A DNA stretch of 64,000 nt from a virus. The notes beneath the pieces were generated by a model that ran no database searches, had not been told where the DNA came from, and saw nothing but the letters and a program-made list of their open reading frames with translations. The translations under genes were made by a program, and so were the position numbers. Each line of letters starts with the position of its first letter. Position 1 is the stretch's first letter. Below are positions 51,099-61,700 of the stretch, in pieces. The stretch lies in IMG/VR virus record IMGVR_UViG_3300037486_000490, positions 28,501 to 92,500 of that record; one strand, given 5' to 3'.

Positions 51099-53324
51099 AT
51101 GGAATTAAAGAATTTTACAGACGTCGGAGTGGACGTCACAGAGGTCGACGAATCTATTGACTTCTCCATCGACCAGGAGAGCCTGGGAGTGCTGTTCAAG
51201 GGATTTTCCGACGGACTGTACTCTAATAAGATAGGATCAATCGTAAGAGAAATTACATCAAACTGTTTCGATTCTCATATTGAAGCAGCCATTACCCGCC
51301 CGGTTACCATCGAAATGACTTCTCCAGACGGTTATACCGGTACTCCCGGGAGCATAAGCTTTATTGACTACGGAGTGGGACTTTCACCTGAGAGGATGAG
51401 AAACATCTATTCAAAATATTTCGCATCCACCAAACGTACAACCAACGACCAGATCGGTGGGTTCGGCATAGGTGCCAAAAGTCCCCTTTCATATATCGAC
51501 AGCTTCACAGCCATAACACGCTTTGAGGGAATAGAGTATGTGTATATCATTCACCGTGGCGTAAAAGTACCCCAGGTACAGCTCGTTGAGAAGAACCCGA
51601 CAGACAAGCATAACGGAACAGAGATTAAGATACCGATAAAGAACAAGAACGATTTTAATGATTTCCAGCGGGAAATACATAACCAACTCGCATTCTTTGA
51701 CAACATTAATTATATCAACTGCGGGATGGACAACAACTACAAGCTTTATCAAGGCAAGCATTTCATCGTACGCTGTGATAATAGTGTAAGTGATGATAGA
51801 TTGGAACCAAGCATATGCCTGGGGAAAGTGAAATATCCCATTGACTGGAACCAGGTTAAAAATCTCAACAGATATGAGTTTGATTCACCTATTGCCCTTC
51901 GGTTTGATATAGGAGAGCTTACGGTAACAATGAACCGAGAGAGTATAGAGTACACTGATAAAGTCAAAGCAGCAATAAATCAAAAGTTCATTGATGCAGC
52001 AGCTGAACTTCAAAAACTTTCGGATAGCACCACTGAGACTGTAGATGACTTTAGTGTTTATATGGAGCTGGTAAAGAATGATACTCCCGTACTGAAGCTT
52101 GACAAAGATGTATTTATAAATGTCAAAGGTTTTATTAAGCCCAGACCAGCTCAGTACAAGGAGTTTTTAAAGTTCCCCCCGAGCTTTACTTTTCCAAGGA
52201 ATAACCCATTCTTTCAGTATGAGGTACCAGGATTTATAGATTTTACCGGCACGATGAAAAGTCAGGAGAACTCAAGAAGAAGATACTCGTCGGTAAAAGG
52301 TATTAAGGAACTCATAGATAAGAAATACAAAATCTTTCGTGTTGCAGGAACTGCCGGTAAGCGTAAGAATCTGTATCTGCATTCAATACATGGGGATTTC
52401 TATGTAGTAAGAAAAGCAACGGATCCACCAGATATTGACAGGCTTTTGTTTTCAGTCGTAACTGACTCTGCAGTTGCAAAAGAAGTATGTGAGATATACT
52501 CACAAGTAGTATTGAAATACCTGCTTGCACATTCGGAAAGCTACGATAAAACTCCCGTGGACGATGCATGGTTAACAACCTATATCGCTGACCTGCGCAA
52601 CCATACAGAAGTAAGAGACAGGACTTTAATATTCTACCGTGAGTATGCAGGCGTTTCCAGATACGACAGGACGTTTGAATCGAACAAGATGAAGTATTCC
52701 GACTTTGTGAAAAGACTAAAGCATAACCAGGTCATCGTGTACGGAAATATCGAGGAAAGTGATAAGTTGGAGACTTTTGGGAAGATAATTGCAAGACAGA
52801 AAAACCTGTCAACCAAGGACTCAATCAATAAGAAGGCAATACGCATTCTAAAGATCTCTAAGGAAAACATAAAGATCGTAAGCCAGCTCCCGGGTGCAAT
52901 CAGCATCGACCAGGCGTTTGTGAGATTTCATAAGCATATCACAAGGTGTAAATTACGTGATGATCTCAGAGCTGTCTTCAAATCAGGAGGCGTCTATGAC
53001 CATGTAATAGAACCTTGCTTTCCCAGGATTAAGAAGATATGCCGGGAGATTGCAGAAGAGTCAGTTGAAAAGGTTTTCTCTGCCGTATCGGAGTATCCAA
53101 CAGAAGTAGTTGATAATATCATAGCTACCTCCGGACCTCATCCTTCACTTGCACATTTGTTTACAGAAGTGAAAAAAGTAGAAGCGTGGTATAATGCTAT
53201 GCCCTTACTTGATTTTATTGAAGGTCATGATATTTCCAGAGAAGACGAAGAAGATCAGAAACCCTTGTATGATGCCATTAAAAAGTATGCCAGACAAAAT
53301 GTTAAATCAATTTTAAACTATTAA
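51099..53324 (+). CDS. rIIA-like protein with GHKL ATPase fold
   Basis: 741 residues. The N-terminal GHKL ATPase motifs are EITSNCFDSHIEA (about 50), DYGVGLSPERM (about 88) and GGFGIGAKSPLSY (about 120). Full length matches T4 rIIA size. T4 rIIA/rIIB affect lysis timing and exclusion by prophages; the ATPase is linked to membrane or DNA contact. It is followed two bases later by the rIIB-like gene, as in T4. Confidence 0.85.
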   Translation: MELKNFTDVGVDVTEVDESIDFSIDQESLGVLFKGFSDGLYSNKIGSIVREITSNCFDSHIEAAITRPVTIEMTSPDGYTGTPGSISFIDYGVGLSPERMRNIYSKYFASTKRTTNDQIGGFGIGAKSPLSYIDSFTAITRFEGIEYVYIIHRGVKVPQVQLVEKNPTDKHNGTEIKIPIKNKNDFNDFQREIHNQLAFFDNINYINCGMDNNYKLYQGKHFIVRCDNSVSDDRLEPSICLGKVKYPIDWNQVKNLNRYEFDSPIALRFDIGELTVTMNRESIEYTDKVKAAINQKFIDAAAELQKLSDSTTETVDDFSVYMELVKNDTPVLKLDKDVFINVKGFIKPRPAQYKEFLKFPPSFTFPRNNPFFQYEVPGFIDFTGTMKSQENSRRRYSSVKGIKELIDKKYKIFRVAGTAGKRKNLYLHSIHGDFYVVRKATDPPDIDRLLFSVVTDSAVAKEVCEIYSQVVLKYLLAHSESYDKTPVDDAWLTTYIADLRNHTEVRDRTLIFYREYAGVSRYDRTFESNKMKYSDFVKRLKHNQVIVYGNIEESDKLETFGKIIARQKNLSTKDSINKKAIRILKISKENIKIVSQLPGAISIDQAFVRFHKHITRCKLRDDLRAVFKSGGVYDHVIEPCFPRIKKICREIAEESVEKVFSAVSEYPTEVVDNIIATSGPHPSLAHLFTEVKKVEAWYNAMPLLDFIEGHDISREDEEDQKPLYDAIKKYARQNVKSILNY

Positions 53325-53326
53325 AT

Positions 53327-54733
53327 ATGAACAGAGTATTTGCTTTACGGAGCGGAACCAACGTCACGCTCAACATCAACGGCGCCTACAGCACTCTTGT
53401 ACTGGAAACAGAAGAAGAAGCTGAAGACGTTTTCAAGAAGGCTCTGGAAGCCAAGCTTGATGGCTCGGATGCAGCTGTACAGGCTCTCAGGGACTTTGCC
53501 GATCCTTCTTTCAGGATAGCCGACAGCGGCATTCTTGAGAAAGACCGTGTAGGTCGTTACTTCCTTAAAGGATATAAAGTACCGGTACCTGAAACTCTTG
53601 TGCAGAAGATCAAGGAGTATGCCAAGAACGGATACCCGCTTACAGCTCTGGAGAATTTCTGGAAGCTCTGTATGCTGAACCCGGACGACAGGGCTCGTGA
53701 AGACCTGTTTACGTTTGCCGATCAGTTCCATTTTCCTATAACAGACAGTGGTTACTTTATCGCTTACAAGTCTGTAGCCGGCATCAACATGAAGAACAAG
53801 AACTATGGTCTCTTTATTGCACAGCAGTTTGTCAATATGAAAGCTGCAATGCACGAGAACCCTGCAGATTTCTCGGTCATTCGTATCGGACGAGATCCTG
53901 AGGACTGGACATTTGAGGCAATGAAAACTGCTGAAATTGACCAATGGATCGTTGCTAAAGTAGAAGATGAAGACTTTTCTGTAGCTGATGATGCAGCTGG
54001 GTGGATGTATGAAAACCACAAGATTGAATGGCTTCCCCTTGCAGATCATTTGACCAGTGAGGAAGTAATTACACTTGCAAAGTCCAAAGGCTTTGTAGAA
54101 CAGGATCCTAAAGACATCTGGATGGAGACCAATTATTTCAACAACCTGGGAACGCTTGAGGAGCTGTTTCATAAGCTCAATGAGTTGTTTGAACAGGAAG
54201 AGATGTCATTCACCGACTGGCACACCAAGAAAATGACCATTAAACTCGGTCAGGTTGTTGAGATGGAGAGAAAAACATGTGACACTGATCCTCAGAACGC
54301 CTGTTCTTACGGTCTGCATGTAGGTGCACCGGCTTACGTTACCGATTTCAACAAACAAGATGATCAGTTCATCCTTGCAGTTCTCGTTAACCCGGCTCAT
54401 GTCATTGCAGTTCCTAAGGACCATTCGTTCCAGAAGATGCGGGTATGTGAGTATTATCCCTATGCTATCTGTGAAGTAACTGACAAAGGTTACCTCAAAG
54501 AACTGGAGACACCGTATTTCGAAGCTAACTACTGCGGATACGAGAAGAACCAGCTTGAAGCACAGCTCAGGGAAACACAAAAGGTTCTCAACGAACGCAT
54601 TGACCTCACACCTGAGGAAGAAGCATCCTTGCAAGCAATGAGTGAACTCATTGTGAATAGGCTGTTCCTTATCGGCGATGCAGTCATGGAACCGGCAGTT
54701 GCCGAATTACCTACTGCTACGGAAACATTTTAA
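53327..54733 (+). CDS. rIIB-like protein
   Basis: 468 residues. FPITDSGYFIAYKSVAG near residues 137-153 matches the rIIB core, and the C-terminal part contains CSYGLHVGAPAYVTDF and VNPAHVIAVPKD. It directly follows the rIIA-like gene, the same order as T4 rII, and ends at a strong terminator. Function inferred from family and pairing. Confidence 0.82.
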   Translation: MNRVFALRSGTNVTLNINGAYSTLVLETEEEAEDVFKKALEAKLDGSDAAVQALRDFADPSFRIADSGILEKDRVGRYFLKGYKVPVPETLVQKIKEYAKNGYPLTALENFWKLCMLNPDDRAREDLFTFADQFHFPITDSGYFIAYKSVAGINMKNKNYGLFIAQQFVNMKAAMHENPADFSVIRIGRDPEDWTFEAMKTAEIDQWIVAKVEDEDFSVADDAAGWMYENHKIEWLPLADHLTSEEVITLAKSKGFVEQDPKDIWMETNYFNNLGTLEELFHKLNELFEQEEMSFTDWHTKKMTIKLGQVVEMERKTCDTDPQNACSYGLHVGAPAYVTDFNKQDDQFILAVLVNPAHVIAVPKDHSFQKMRVCEYYPYAICEVTDKGYLKELETPYFEANYCGYEKNQLEAQLRETQKVLNERIDLTPEEEASLQAMSELIVNRLFLIGDAVMEPAVAELPTATETF

Positions 54734-54741
54734 TTAACAAT

Positions 54742-54768
54742 GGGAGAGGGATGATACCCTCTCCCTTT
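54742..54768 (+). terminator. Rho-independent terminator after rIIB-like gene
   Basis: GGGAGAGGG / CCCTCTCCC, six-base loop, then TTTAATT. It lies between the rIIB-like stop and the kinase ATG at 54781. Confidence 0.88.
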
Positions 54769-54780
54769 AATTATTTCAGT

Positions 54781-55470
54781 ATGATAATAGGATTTAGCAG
54801 TCACCAGAGGAGCGGCAAGGACTCGGCAGGTAAAATGCTGACAGATCTTGCACAGAAAGACGGAATTGAGTTTACGAATAAGAAGTTTGCAGGATACCTG
54901 AAGACCATAACAGCAATGCTTACAGGAATACCTGAAGCGCTTCTTGAAGATGATGACATGAAGAGATCATTCCTTCCAGCCGAATGGGATGATGTAAATC
55001 TAATAAGGCTGGTAGGGAATGTTATAGATGCAAAGATGACCGTCCGTGAGTTCATGCAGAAGATCGGTACAGACGCCATCAGGAACAATCTTCATCCAAA
55101 TACATGGGTGAATGCACTCATGAAGGACTATGTTCCGAAGTTGTATTCAGAACCAGTTCCCAATGACAATGATTGGAACATGCGTATTGTACACCACTCT
55201 TCAAACTGGATCATCACCGATGTCAGGTTCCCAAACGAATTTGACGCTATACGTGCAAGAGGTGGCATACTTATACGTATAAACCGTGGTGGACCACCTC
55301 AAGACATCCACATGTCCGAGATAGCTCTTGACCTGGTGAAGAACTGGGACTATATCATTGATAATAACGGCACCTTGGAAGAATTACAAACAAAACTAAA
55401 ACACATATGGGACGAAATAAGAGACAACATGACGATTACGTCAGACAAAATATCTCAGTTGACCAGGTAA
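54781..55470 (+). CDS. Deoxynucleoside monophosphate kinase
   Basis: 229 residues from the ATG at 54781; an upstream in-frame start lies inside the terminator. P-loop IGFSSHQRSGKDSAG at residues 3-17; FMQKIGTDAIRNNLHPNTWVNAL and ITDVRFPNEFD match T4-type dNMP kinases. It supplies dNDPs for DNA synthesis. It overlaps the next gene by 64 bases. Confidence 0.85.
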   Translation: MIIGFSSHQRSGKDSAGKMLTDLAQKDGIEFTNKKFAGYLKTITAMLTGIPEALLEDDDMKRSFLPAEWDDVNLIRLVGNVIDAKMTVREFMQKIGTDAIRNNLHPNTWVNALMKDYVPKLYSEPVPNDNDWNMRIVHHSSNWIITDVRFPNEFDAIRARGGILIRINRGGPPQDIHMSEIALDLVKNWDYIIDNNGTLEELQTKLKHIWDEIRDNMTITSDKISQLTR

Positions 55471-55811
55471 GAGCTATCTGTAAAGATTTTTTTAACGTGA
55501 ATACGATACTGTATGAAGGACGTAAACCTTATATGGTTCAGACCAAGCGGTTTACCATATATGCTCTGAAGTACTTCTTCCGGGAGCTTTCAGGAAATCA
55601 GCTGGCTATGTATGTGCATCTAAGGAATCATGCTACAATAATCTATCATGTACGAACAATAGATACCCAGCTGGAGATTGAGCAGCGACAGGTGAACAAA
55701 CCATTCACGATCACCTGGGAGAACCTTAAGGATCGTATCATCAGGGCTGCAAGGGAAAAAGAACTTGAGAGAGCAATTCACATTCAACACCAAGCACTTA
55801 TAATAGCATAA
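55407..55811 (+). CDS. DnaA-domain-IV-like DNA-binding protein
   Basis: 134 residues. TKRFTIYALKYFFRELSG, then LRNHATIIYHVRTIDTQLE, match the DnaA C-terminal domain, where the DHTTVxHAxxKI signature appears here as NHATIIYHVRTI. No AAA+ ATPase domain is attached. A free-standing DnaA box-binding domain could recruit host or phage proteins at an origin. The first 20 residues overlap the kinase gene. Confidence 0.75.
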   Translation: MGRNKRQHDDYVRQNISVDQVRAICKDFFNVNTILYEGRKPYMVQTKRFTIYALKYFFRELSGNQLAMYVHLRNHATIIYHVRTIDTQLEIEQRQVNKPFTITWENLKDRIIRAAREKELERAIHIQHQALIIA

Positions 55812-55812
55812 T

Positions 55813-56820
55813 ATGGAAAACTACTATCTTAATCCGGCTATCAGCAACTCATCTTTGAGTTACATAGACCCGGAGACCGGTGGATGCCCGGAGAAATTTA
55901 AAGCATACATAGACGGCATACTTGATGATGAAAAGAGTCCGTCACTTGAGAAAGGCGACTTTATACATAAGTACATACTCACTCCTGATGAGTTCTCAGT
56001 GCTGACATGCGACATGCCCTCGCCGGCTATCCGCGATATCGTGAAGGGTGTATTTAGCATGGCTGCATTTAAGAAAAGTGCGGAAGAACAGGCAGTACTC
56101 GTTTTTGATCAGTACAAAGAGCAGATTATGGCTAAAATTGTTGAATGTGGATATCAAACTAACTGGAAAGACGCCACCAGGCTGAACAAAGTCATTGAGA
56201 TGGGTACTCCCTACTTCGATGCCCTGAAGGTAGCCGGTGACCGAACGATTATAGATGCTGAGCTGTACGAAACAGTGAAGAAATGCGCAGCCAGCGTAGA
56301 GCGTAATGATGCAGCCAAGCTCCTTCTGGTGAACTCACCCGGGCAGGATGTGTACAACGAGGAAGAAATATACTGGACAGAGGAATGGGGCGGGCTTAAG
56401 CTCAGCTTCAAAGCCAAGATAGACAGGCTCGTGGTGGATCACAAGGCAAAGACGTTCTCCATCGTGGACTTTAAGACAACGAGTAAATTCATTGTCAACT
56501 TCCCGGAGAGTGTTGAATATTACCATTACTACCGCCAACTTTCGTTCTATGACCATGCAGTGAAGATCTGGCTGGAAAAGAAAGGGTTTAGCAACTACCA
56601 GGCAGACGATCATTACCTGGTAGCAGTAGAGACCAAGGGATACAATTTATGCAGGGTTTATATCATTAGTGAACCGTATCTGCGTAAGGGTAGGGTGGAG
56701 ACAGCGAATCTGTTGAACAGGATCGTATATCACTTTTCTACAGCTGATTGGGTGAATCCTAAAGAAGAGCAGGAGACAGTAAATAAGACATATATTCTTT
56801 TGCCAAAAGAATACATTTAG
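55813..56820 (+). CDS. PD-(D/E)XK exonuclease (RecB/Cas4/RecE-like)
   Basis: 335 residues. KGDFIHKYIL near 54, then KAKIDRLVVD (about 202), DFKTTSKF (about 218) and YRQLSFYDHAV (about 240) give the motif order of this nuclease fold (GxxxH, Asp, DxK, QxxxY). Probably a 5'-3' exonuclease for recombination or DNA end processing. It follows the DnaA-like gene by one base. Confidence 0.85.
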   Translation: MENYYLNPAISNSSLSYIDPETGGCPEKFKAYIDGILDDEKSPSLEKGDFIHKYILTPDEFSVLTCDMPSPAIRDIVKGVFSMAAFKKSAEEQAVLVFDQYKEQIMAKIVECGYQTNWKDATRLNKVIEMGTPYFDALKVAGDRTIIDAELYETVKKCAASVERNDAAKLLLVNSPGQDVYNEEEIYWTEEWGGLKLSFKAKIDRLVVDHKAKTFSIVDFKTTSKFIVNFPESVEYYHYYRQLSFYDHAVKIWLEKKGFSNYQADDHYLVAVETKGYNLCRVYIISEPYLRKGRVETANLLNRIVYHFSTADWVNPKEEQETVNKTYILLPKEYI

Positions 56821-56918
56821 CAAGAGGTTTATAAATAAGCAAAATAAAATGTGGATTATACATTTATAATGTTATCTTCGCAGCATATTCTTTAGCTACT
56901 GTCTAATTAAATATATAA

Positions 56919-57086
56919 ATGCCTTATTATTCACCTGTTTGTCGTGCTTGTAACTATACAAGCAATGTGATTTTTCAATCACAGGGGAAGTGCGAACGAT
57001 GTGGAGAACCTCTTCCTATAATACCTTCAGTAAAAACTAATGGATCTCGAAAAAGTAAAACACCAGATAAGGAAAGAAGACTCTAA
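56919..57086 (+). CDS. Zinc-ribbon small protein
   Basis: 55 residues, ATG at 56919 to TAA at 57086. CRAC and CERC 16 residues apart form a classic zinc ribbon. Its end overlaps the UNG-like gene start by 47 bases in another frame. Could regulate transcription or pair with the UNG-like protein. Confidence 0.6.
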   Translation: MPYYSPVCRACNYTSNVIFQSQGKCERCGEPLPIIPSVKTNGSRKSKTPDKERRL

Positions 57087-58092
57087 GGGGAATTATATTC
57101 GCTTAGACCCTCAGACCTTAAACGTCCTGCTAAGGGATAACAGCACAAAAGAACGTAATATTGGATCTATCAAAGAGAACGACGGTAAACTTGTTTACCA
57201 TAAACACGAAGAAGAAACACAGATCCACCGTAAATCAAAATCTTGGTCGATCAACCGCAATGTACTGGAAGCAGTCGATGTGATTGAGTACGAAACAGAC
57301 CGGGGAATATACCGGATAAACTCTCAGAAAGCCCGTTCACTCGGGTTTTCTTATAAATGGGATAACAAGTCCTTTGTGGACAAGAAGTGTTATGTGCCCA
57401 TTAAACTCTGGGATACAGAGTGGAATAATCCTACTATCGGATCTCTTGTAAGCAGGTTCGGCTATGAATGGTTCTCTGAATTAGAGCTATTGCTGTACGA
57501 GGATTATGTTATCCAATTAGGTAACCATCTCGGTAAGAACTATGCTTCTTATCCCATGTATCCCGCAAAAGAGAACATCTTTGCACCCTTCAAGCTTACA
57601 TCCTATATGGATGTTAAGGTTGTCATGGTAGCCCCTTACGCTTTTCCCTTTAAAGGTTCTAACGGACTTGCCTTTGGGATCGAGGGAACCGGTTCTGTTC
57701 CTATGGTTACTACCCAGTTGCTTAAGGAAATAGAATGGGATATCTACCAGGGATGCCTGATGCTTTCTTTTGATACTACGATGCGATCATACGCCGATCA
57801 AGGCGTGTTACTCCTTAACTACATTGCAACTTCCAGCAGTATACGCCCAAGCGTAAACATAGGCTGGGAAAGATTTACCGGCGATGTTATATCGTTGTTG
57901 AACGAAAGAAAAGAAAATATAGTTTTCATGTTATACGGTGCTGCCGCTGAGCTGCAATCATTGGTCAGCAAGACCAAGCATATGGTAATAGCTAATGCCA
58001 TGCCATATACTCCGGAGTATGTACGTGATAACTATTTCAGTAAATGCAACAACTACTTGGTATCAAACAAAATCCAATCAGTCAATTGGTAA
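57040..58092 (+). CDS. Uracil-DNA-glycosylase-fold protein lacking catalytic residues
   Basis: 350 residues. Residues about 140-350 follow UNG throughout: YPMYPAKENIFAPFKLTSYMDVKVV, GLAFGI (uracil-stacking Phe at 212), DQGVLLLN (Asn-260, uracil recognition), NIGWERFTGDVI, FMLYG and CNNYL. Yet the GQDPYH motif reads MVAPYAFPF (Asp replaced by Ala-198) and HPSP reads NAMP (319-322). So uracil-pocket residues remain while the catalytic Asp and His are gone. The first 140 residues are an unrecognised, charged extension. Probably a DNA- or base-binding protein, not a repair enzyme. Confidence 0.75.
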   Translation: MDLEKVKHQIRKEDSKGNYIRLDPQTLNVLLRDNSTKERNIGSIKENDGKLVYHKHEEETQIHRKSKSWSINRNVLEAVDVIEYETDRGIYRINSQKARSLGFSYKWDNKSFVDKKCYVPIKLWDTEWNNPTIGSLVSRFGYEWFSELELLLYEDYVIQLGNHLGKNYASYPMYPAKENIFAPFKLTSYMDVKVVMVAPYAFPFKGSNGLAFGIEGTGSVPMVTTQLLKEIEWDIYQGCLMLSFDTTMRSYADQGVLLLNYIATSSSIRPSVNIGWERFTGDVISLLNERKENIVFMLYGAAAELQSLVSKTKHMVIANAMPYTPEYVRDNYFSKCNNYLVSNKIQSVNW

Positions 58093-58135
58093 TTATCTGA
58101 TATTATATTTTGTTTATTTATCAAATATTATGATT

Positions 58136-58169
58136 TTTGCTTGTATATACGAAATATAATGTATATTTG
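58136..58169 (+). promoter_or_regulatory. Promoter of Lrp-type regulator gene
   Basis: TATATTTG at 58162-58169 matches the -7 box; TTG at 58141 (18-base spacer) or TTTG at 58136 (22-base spacer) can serve as -33. The ATG of the regulator is at 58203. Confidence 0.7.
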
Positions 58170-58202
58170 CAGAGCATAATACCTACTTATAAGTATAGAA
58201 AA

Positions 58203-58715
58203 ATGAAAAAACGCGACATCGATGCAAAAGACATCGAAATTCTAAACATCCTCAAAGAAGATGCCAATGTCACAAACAAGGATCTCGCGCAAAAGTTACA
58301 CCTTTCCGAGGGACCTACACTTGTTCGCGTGCAGAACCTTTTTAAGAAGGGTGTGATTAAACGGTACGTAGCCGAACCCAATTACGGATACTTCGGATAT
58401 ACCTATGAGGTTGCTACACTGGTTAGAATATTCAAAGAATTTTCTGGCGAGTTCGTCAACCGGGTACTGAAATATCCAAACGTAAGAAGATGCATTCGGA
58501 TAGAATCTTACCAGGATAGCTTGAAGCCACTAACTGCAACTGAGGACTTCATGATCGTTAGTTTAAACAAGAGCCCTGAGCAGTACAAGCAGATCACGGA
58601 TGAACTGGGCTTACCTATCAGGGGCAAGTCATTTGTGATACAATGGGACATTTTGATTGTTGAGAAGGAGTTTAAAAACAGTGGTATTGAGTTCACTAAA
58701 ACAGACATCAGATAG
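58203..58715 (+). CDS. Lrp/AsnC-type transcriptional regulator
   Basis: 170 residues from the ATG at 58203. DAKDIEILNILKEDANVTNKDLAQKLHLSEGPTLVRVQ is the typical AsnC helix-turn-helix, followed by a beta-rich effector part that is shorter than in host Lrp. It has its own promoter and a strong terminator. In a phage it may sense metabolic state or control late genes; target unknown. Confidence 0.85.
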   Translation: MKKRDIDAKDIEILNILKEDANVTNKDLAQKLHLSEGPTLVRVQNLFKKGVIKRYVAEPNYGYFGYTYEVATLVRIFKEFSGEFVNRVLKYPNVRRCIRIESYQDSLKPLTATEDFMIVSLNKSPEQYKQITDELGLPIRGKSFVIQWDILIVEKEFKNSGIEFTKTDIR

Positions 58716-58732
58716 GAGTTTTAATAAAATGG

Positions 58733-58764
58733 AAAGGGTTGTCGTAACTGACAACCCTTTTTTT
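58733..58764 (+). terminator. Bidirectional terminator between convergent genes
   Basis: AAAGGGTTGTC / GACAACCCTTT, six-base loop, with a T run on the plus strand. It separates the regulator from the minus-strand large gene and probably works best on the plus strand. Confidence 0.9.
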
Positions 58765-61700
58765 ATCTTACCTGACCGCCCAAAGTATATGGGTTCTTCT
58801 TGTTCTGCTCATAGAATTCGAAGAACATAGCGAGCTGCTTGATACCCGGCACAAACTGGGAGCTGTAGTAGCTCCATGGAGTTATGTCCCGGGAAGAGTT
58901 CTCCCCGAAGATCAGATCACGCATCTCATCAAATGTATTGGTGGTGGTTTTCATAGCCGTGCCGAGTATGCCGAGTGCCGGGAATGGTGAAGATGTCAGC
59001 CGGATGAACTCGGTTGGGTTGTACACGAATGCAAGTTCCGACAATGCCCTGCTGAGCGATTTGTTCATCGTTCTTCCAGCCCAGGTGTCATAGTACCATG
59101 GATTGTCATCGTCATCCCCCTTGGCGCCCATCAGCGCAAGTACGGACATCATGGCGAGAATTATCCTGATCTCATTGACCATCGCTTTAATCTGCGCCTG
59201 CTTAGCATCCAGGAATTCTTTATAGATCATCGCATTGGCTTCAGCGCTATGAGAGGAGATCCACTCCTTGAATGTTATCTTGGGATTGCCATTGAGGTTC
59301 TTCCATGTACGAAATGCAGCACGATACCAGGTATCCATCTTGTCCTGATTCTCGTCCTGTATACGCCACCTGTCGAAGTAATCCTTGGCACGCTTCTCGT
59401 TTACCCTCTTGATACCCATCTTGGTTGAAAGACCAAAGGTCCCTATATCAGCCAGGAGCTTGCCCATGTTCGGAAGTACGACCGAACCGAACCATTCGAC
59501 CCATGATGCTCCCTGTATATGTTCATACTCCGAAAAGTACGCTCTGAACCTGCCATAGTTGACAGCGTCCAGTGTCTTGGAGTAGCTAAGCTTGCCGAAG
59601 CGCTCCTCAAGCACTCCTGGTATCCATGTCTTGAACTGCATAGCCATTGACATCGCAAGGTTCACGTTGAACTGGGCTATGTCCTCATCGTTCATGGTAC
59701 CCTTGATATGATAGGCAACTTCCCTAACAGCATTACGGAACTGAATGTAACCATGCTCCTGTATATCTGCTTTGAACTTACCATCCTTGTCCATGCTGGT
59801 CAGCTCCAGTATACTCTGAGACCCCTTGGGAAGGTTCACCAGGCGAGCCAGGTTGCCTTCAGTATCCAATCCGTAGTTCTGCATCATCGACCATAGTACC
59901 ACATCATCCACAGACTCATCACTGAGCCTGATAGGAAAGAATGCAAAGCGTGAGGAGAATATCTTTGTAAGCTTTGAGCCTGCAAGCTCAAGTGCTTTTT
60001 TATAGGAACGATCCTCAGCGTATACATGGAAGAAGTCAGCCGCTCCACGCATCCTGCGGGTGTCCTTTGCCAGCATCTTAACGACATTGCCATACTGTTT
60101 CATATCAAAGTGCTGCCCCTTTTTTGCTTCAATGATCGCACTGATGTGACCCTGCGCACCCGCTGCAAAGCCCGGGAAAAACCCAAAGCCGAGCTTGTTG
60201 AGTGCCAGCCAGTTCTTGGCAGTAAGCAGAATTTTCTTGGTATTGCCTTTGTCCAGCACACCACCTTCTCCGTAACGTATCCCGTACATATGGAAGTCAG
60301 CCTGCTTTCCGAACACTGATGCAGCATCGGAAGCTGCTCCGACTTGTTTTGTAGCATATCCGCCGGCACGATGCAAAAGTTTTTTATCGGACGAATTCGT
60401 CTGGTACTCCTTAAAGCTGTCACTGCCTATGTACTCTTTCATCGCAAGAATGGTACCCTCGATCTCAGACATGTGCTGGTAGTTGTATGCAACTTTTGCC
60501 CATTGCACCATGACGTTAGTGAGGTCAAAGCTCTTCTCGCTTATCGCCTTAGTCCCATCCTCATTCTTAAGAGGATGGTAGAACAACACTGGAAGATGCC
60601 TGCGCATCTCTCCGGTATTAAGATCCTGTCCTTTCAGGTAAATATCATCTTCCCGGATCTTCAGGCTATCGATCATTTCCTTTATGGAGTTCCCCATTTG
60701 GGAAAATCCTCCGGCGATCAGCCTGTCCATAACATCCTTACGTATCCAAGGAATAAAGTTAGACGGAAGGTCTTCCCGGGAGAATCCCATCATCTTGGCA
60801 AACTGCTTATTGTACTCATTGTACATATCGTAATAATCCTTAAGCGGTTTATTACTCTCTATGTACTTGTATTCATCGGACTTATATTTGTTGATGGTTT
60901 CCTGTTTAAGATTCAGTTGCCACTGAGTATAAGGATTAAGCCATGCCTCCGGACTGTTGAGAAGATCATTCTTACGATCCCATTCCTTCATATCCCTGTC
61001 TATCATCGCCTGGTAGTCAGTTGCGCTCCTCTTCTTTACTACTTTACCGTCTATGATAAGGTCCTCGGCATTATGGTAGATGCGCTTCAGCCTTGACTCC
61101 TGAGCCTTGCGGTTCTTTGCAAAGCGTGCCCCGACCTTCTCACGGTCAACTTTGTAATGTGCTTTCATCCAACTGACGTCACGCGAAGCCAAAGCTTCCT
61201 TGCGCTCATCCCAGAATTTCTGTACCAACATCGGATGCATATTACCCGTGGACATGTTCACAAGCTTCATATACGCCTGCTTATGGGACAGTCCATTCTC
61301 TTTTGCCCATCTGAACAAGGCGCTTGTCTTATCCTCAAGATCTTCAGTAATCCTGCGCATATCCATATCACGGCGGTAATACGCCTGGTCGAACAACTCC
61401 TTGGATTTTTTAAACAACACATTCTCAATCTGGCTATGCCGGGTTGTAGTTTTGTCAAGAGTGTCAAGACTGATTTGTGGTTTAAGCTTACCATCCTCAG
61501 TAAGGTATTGCTCCTCTATTCCAGAGATAGCTTCTCTTTGTATCTCACTACGTATTGAATCGAATGCCTTATCAGCTTCTCCCTGAGCAAACAGTATTGC
61601 CTTATATCTCTCCTGGTACCCGGGTTCATCCTCTTTAAGCTCCTTGTTCAAGTCTGTGACCATCTCCCTATAGAGATTCAACTGTCCCTCATAGTCAATC

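Noticed and set aside
53345-54172. 275-residue minus-strand frame
   Set aside because: Antisense to the rIIB-like gene and without recognisable features.
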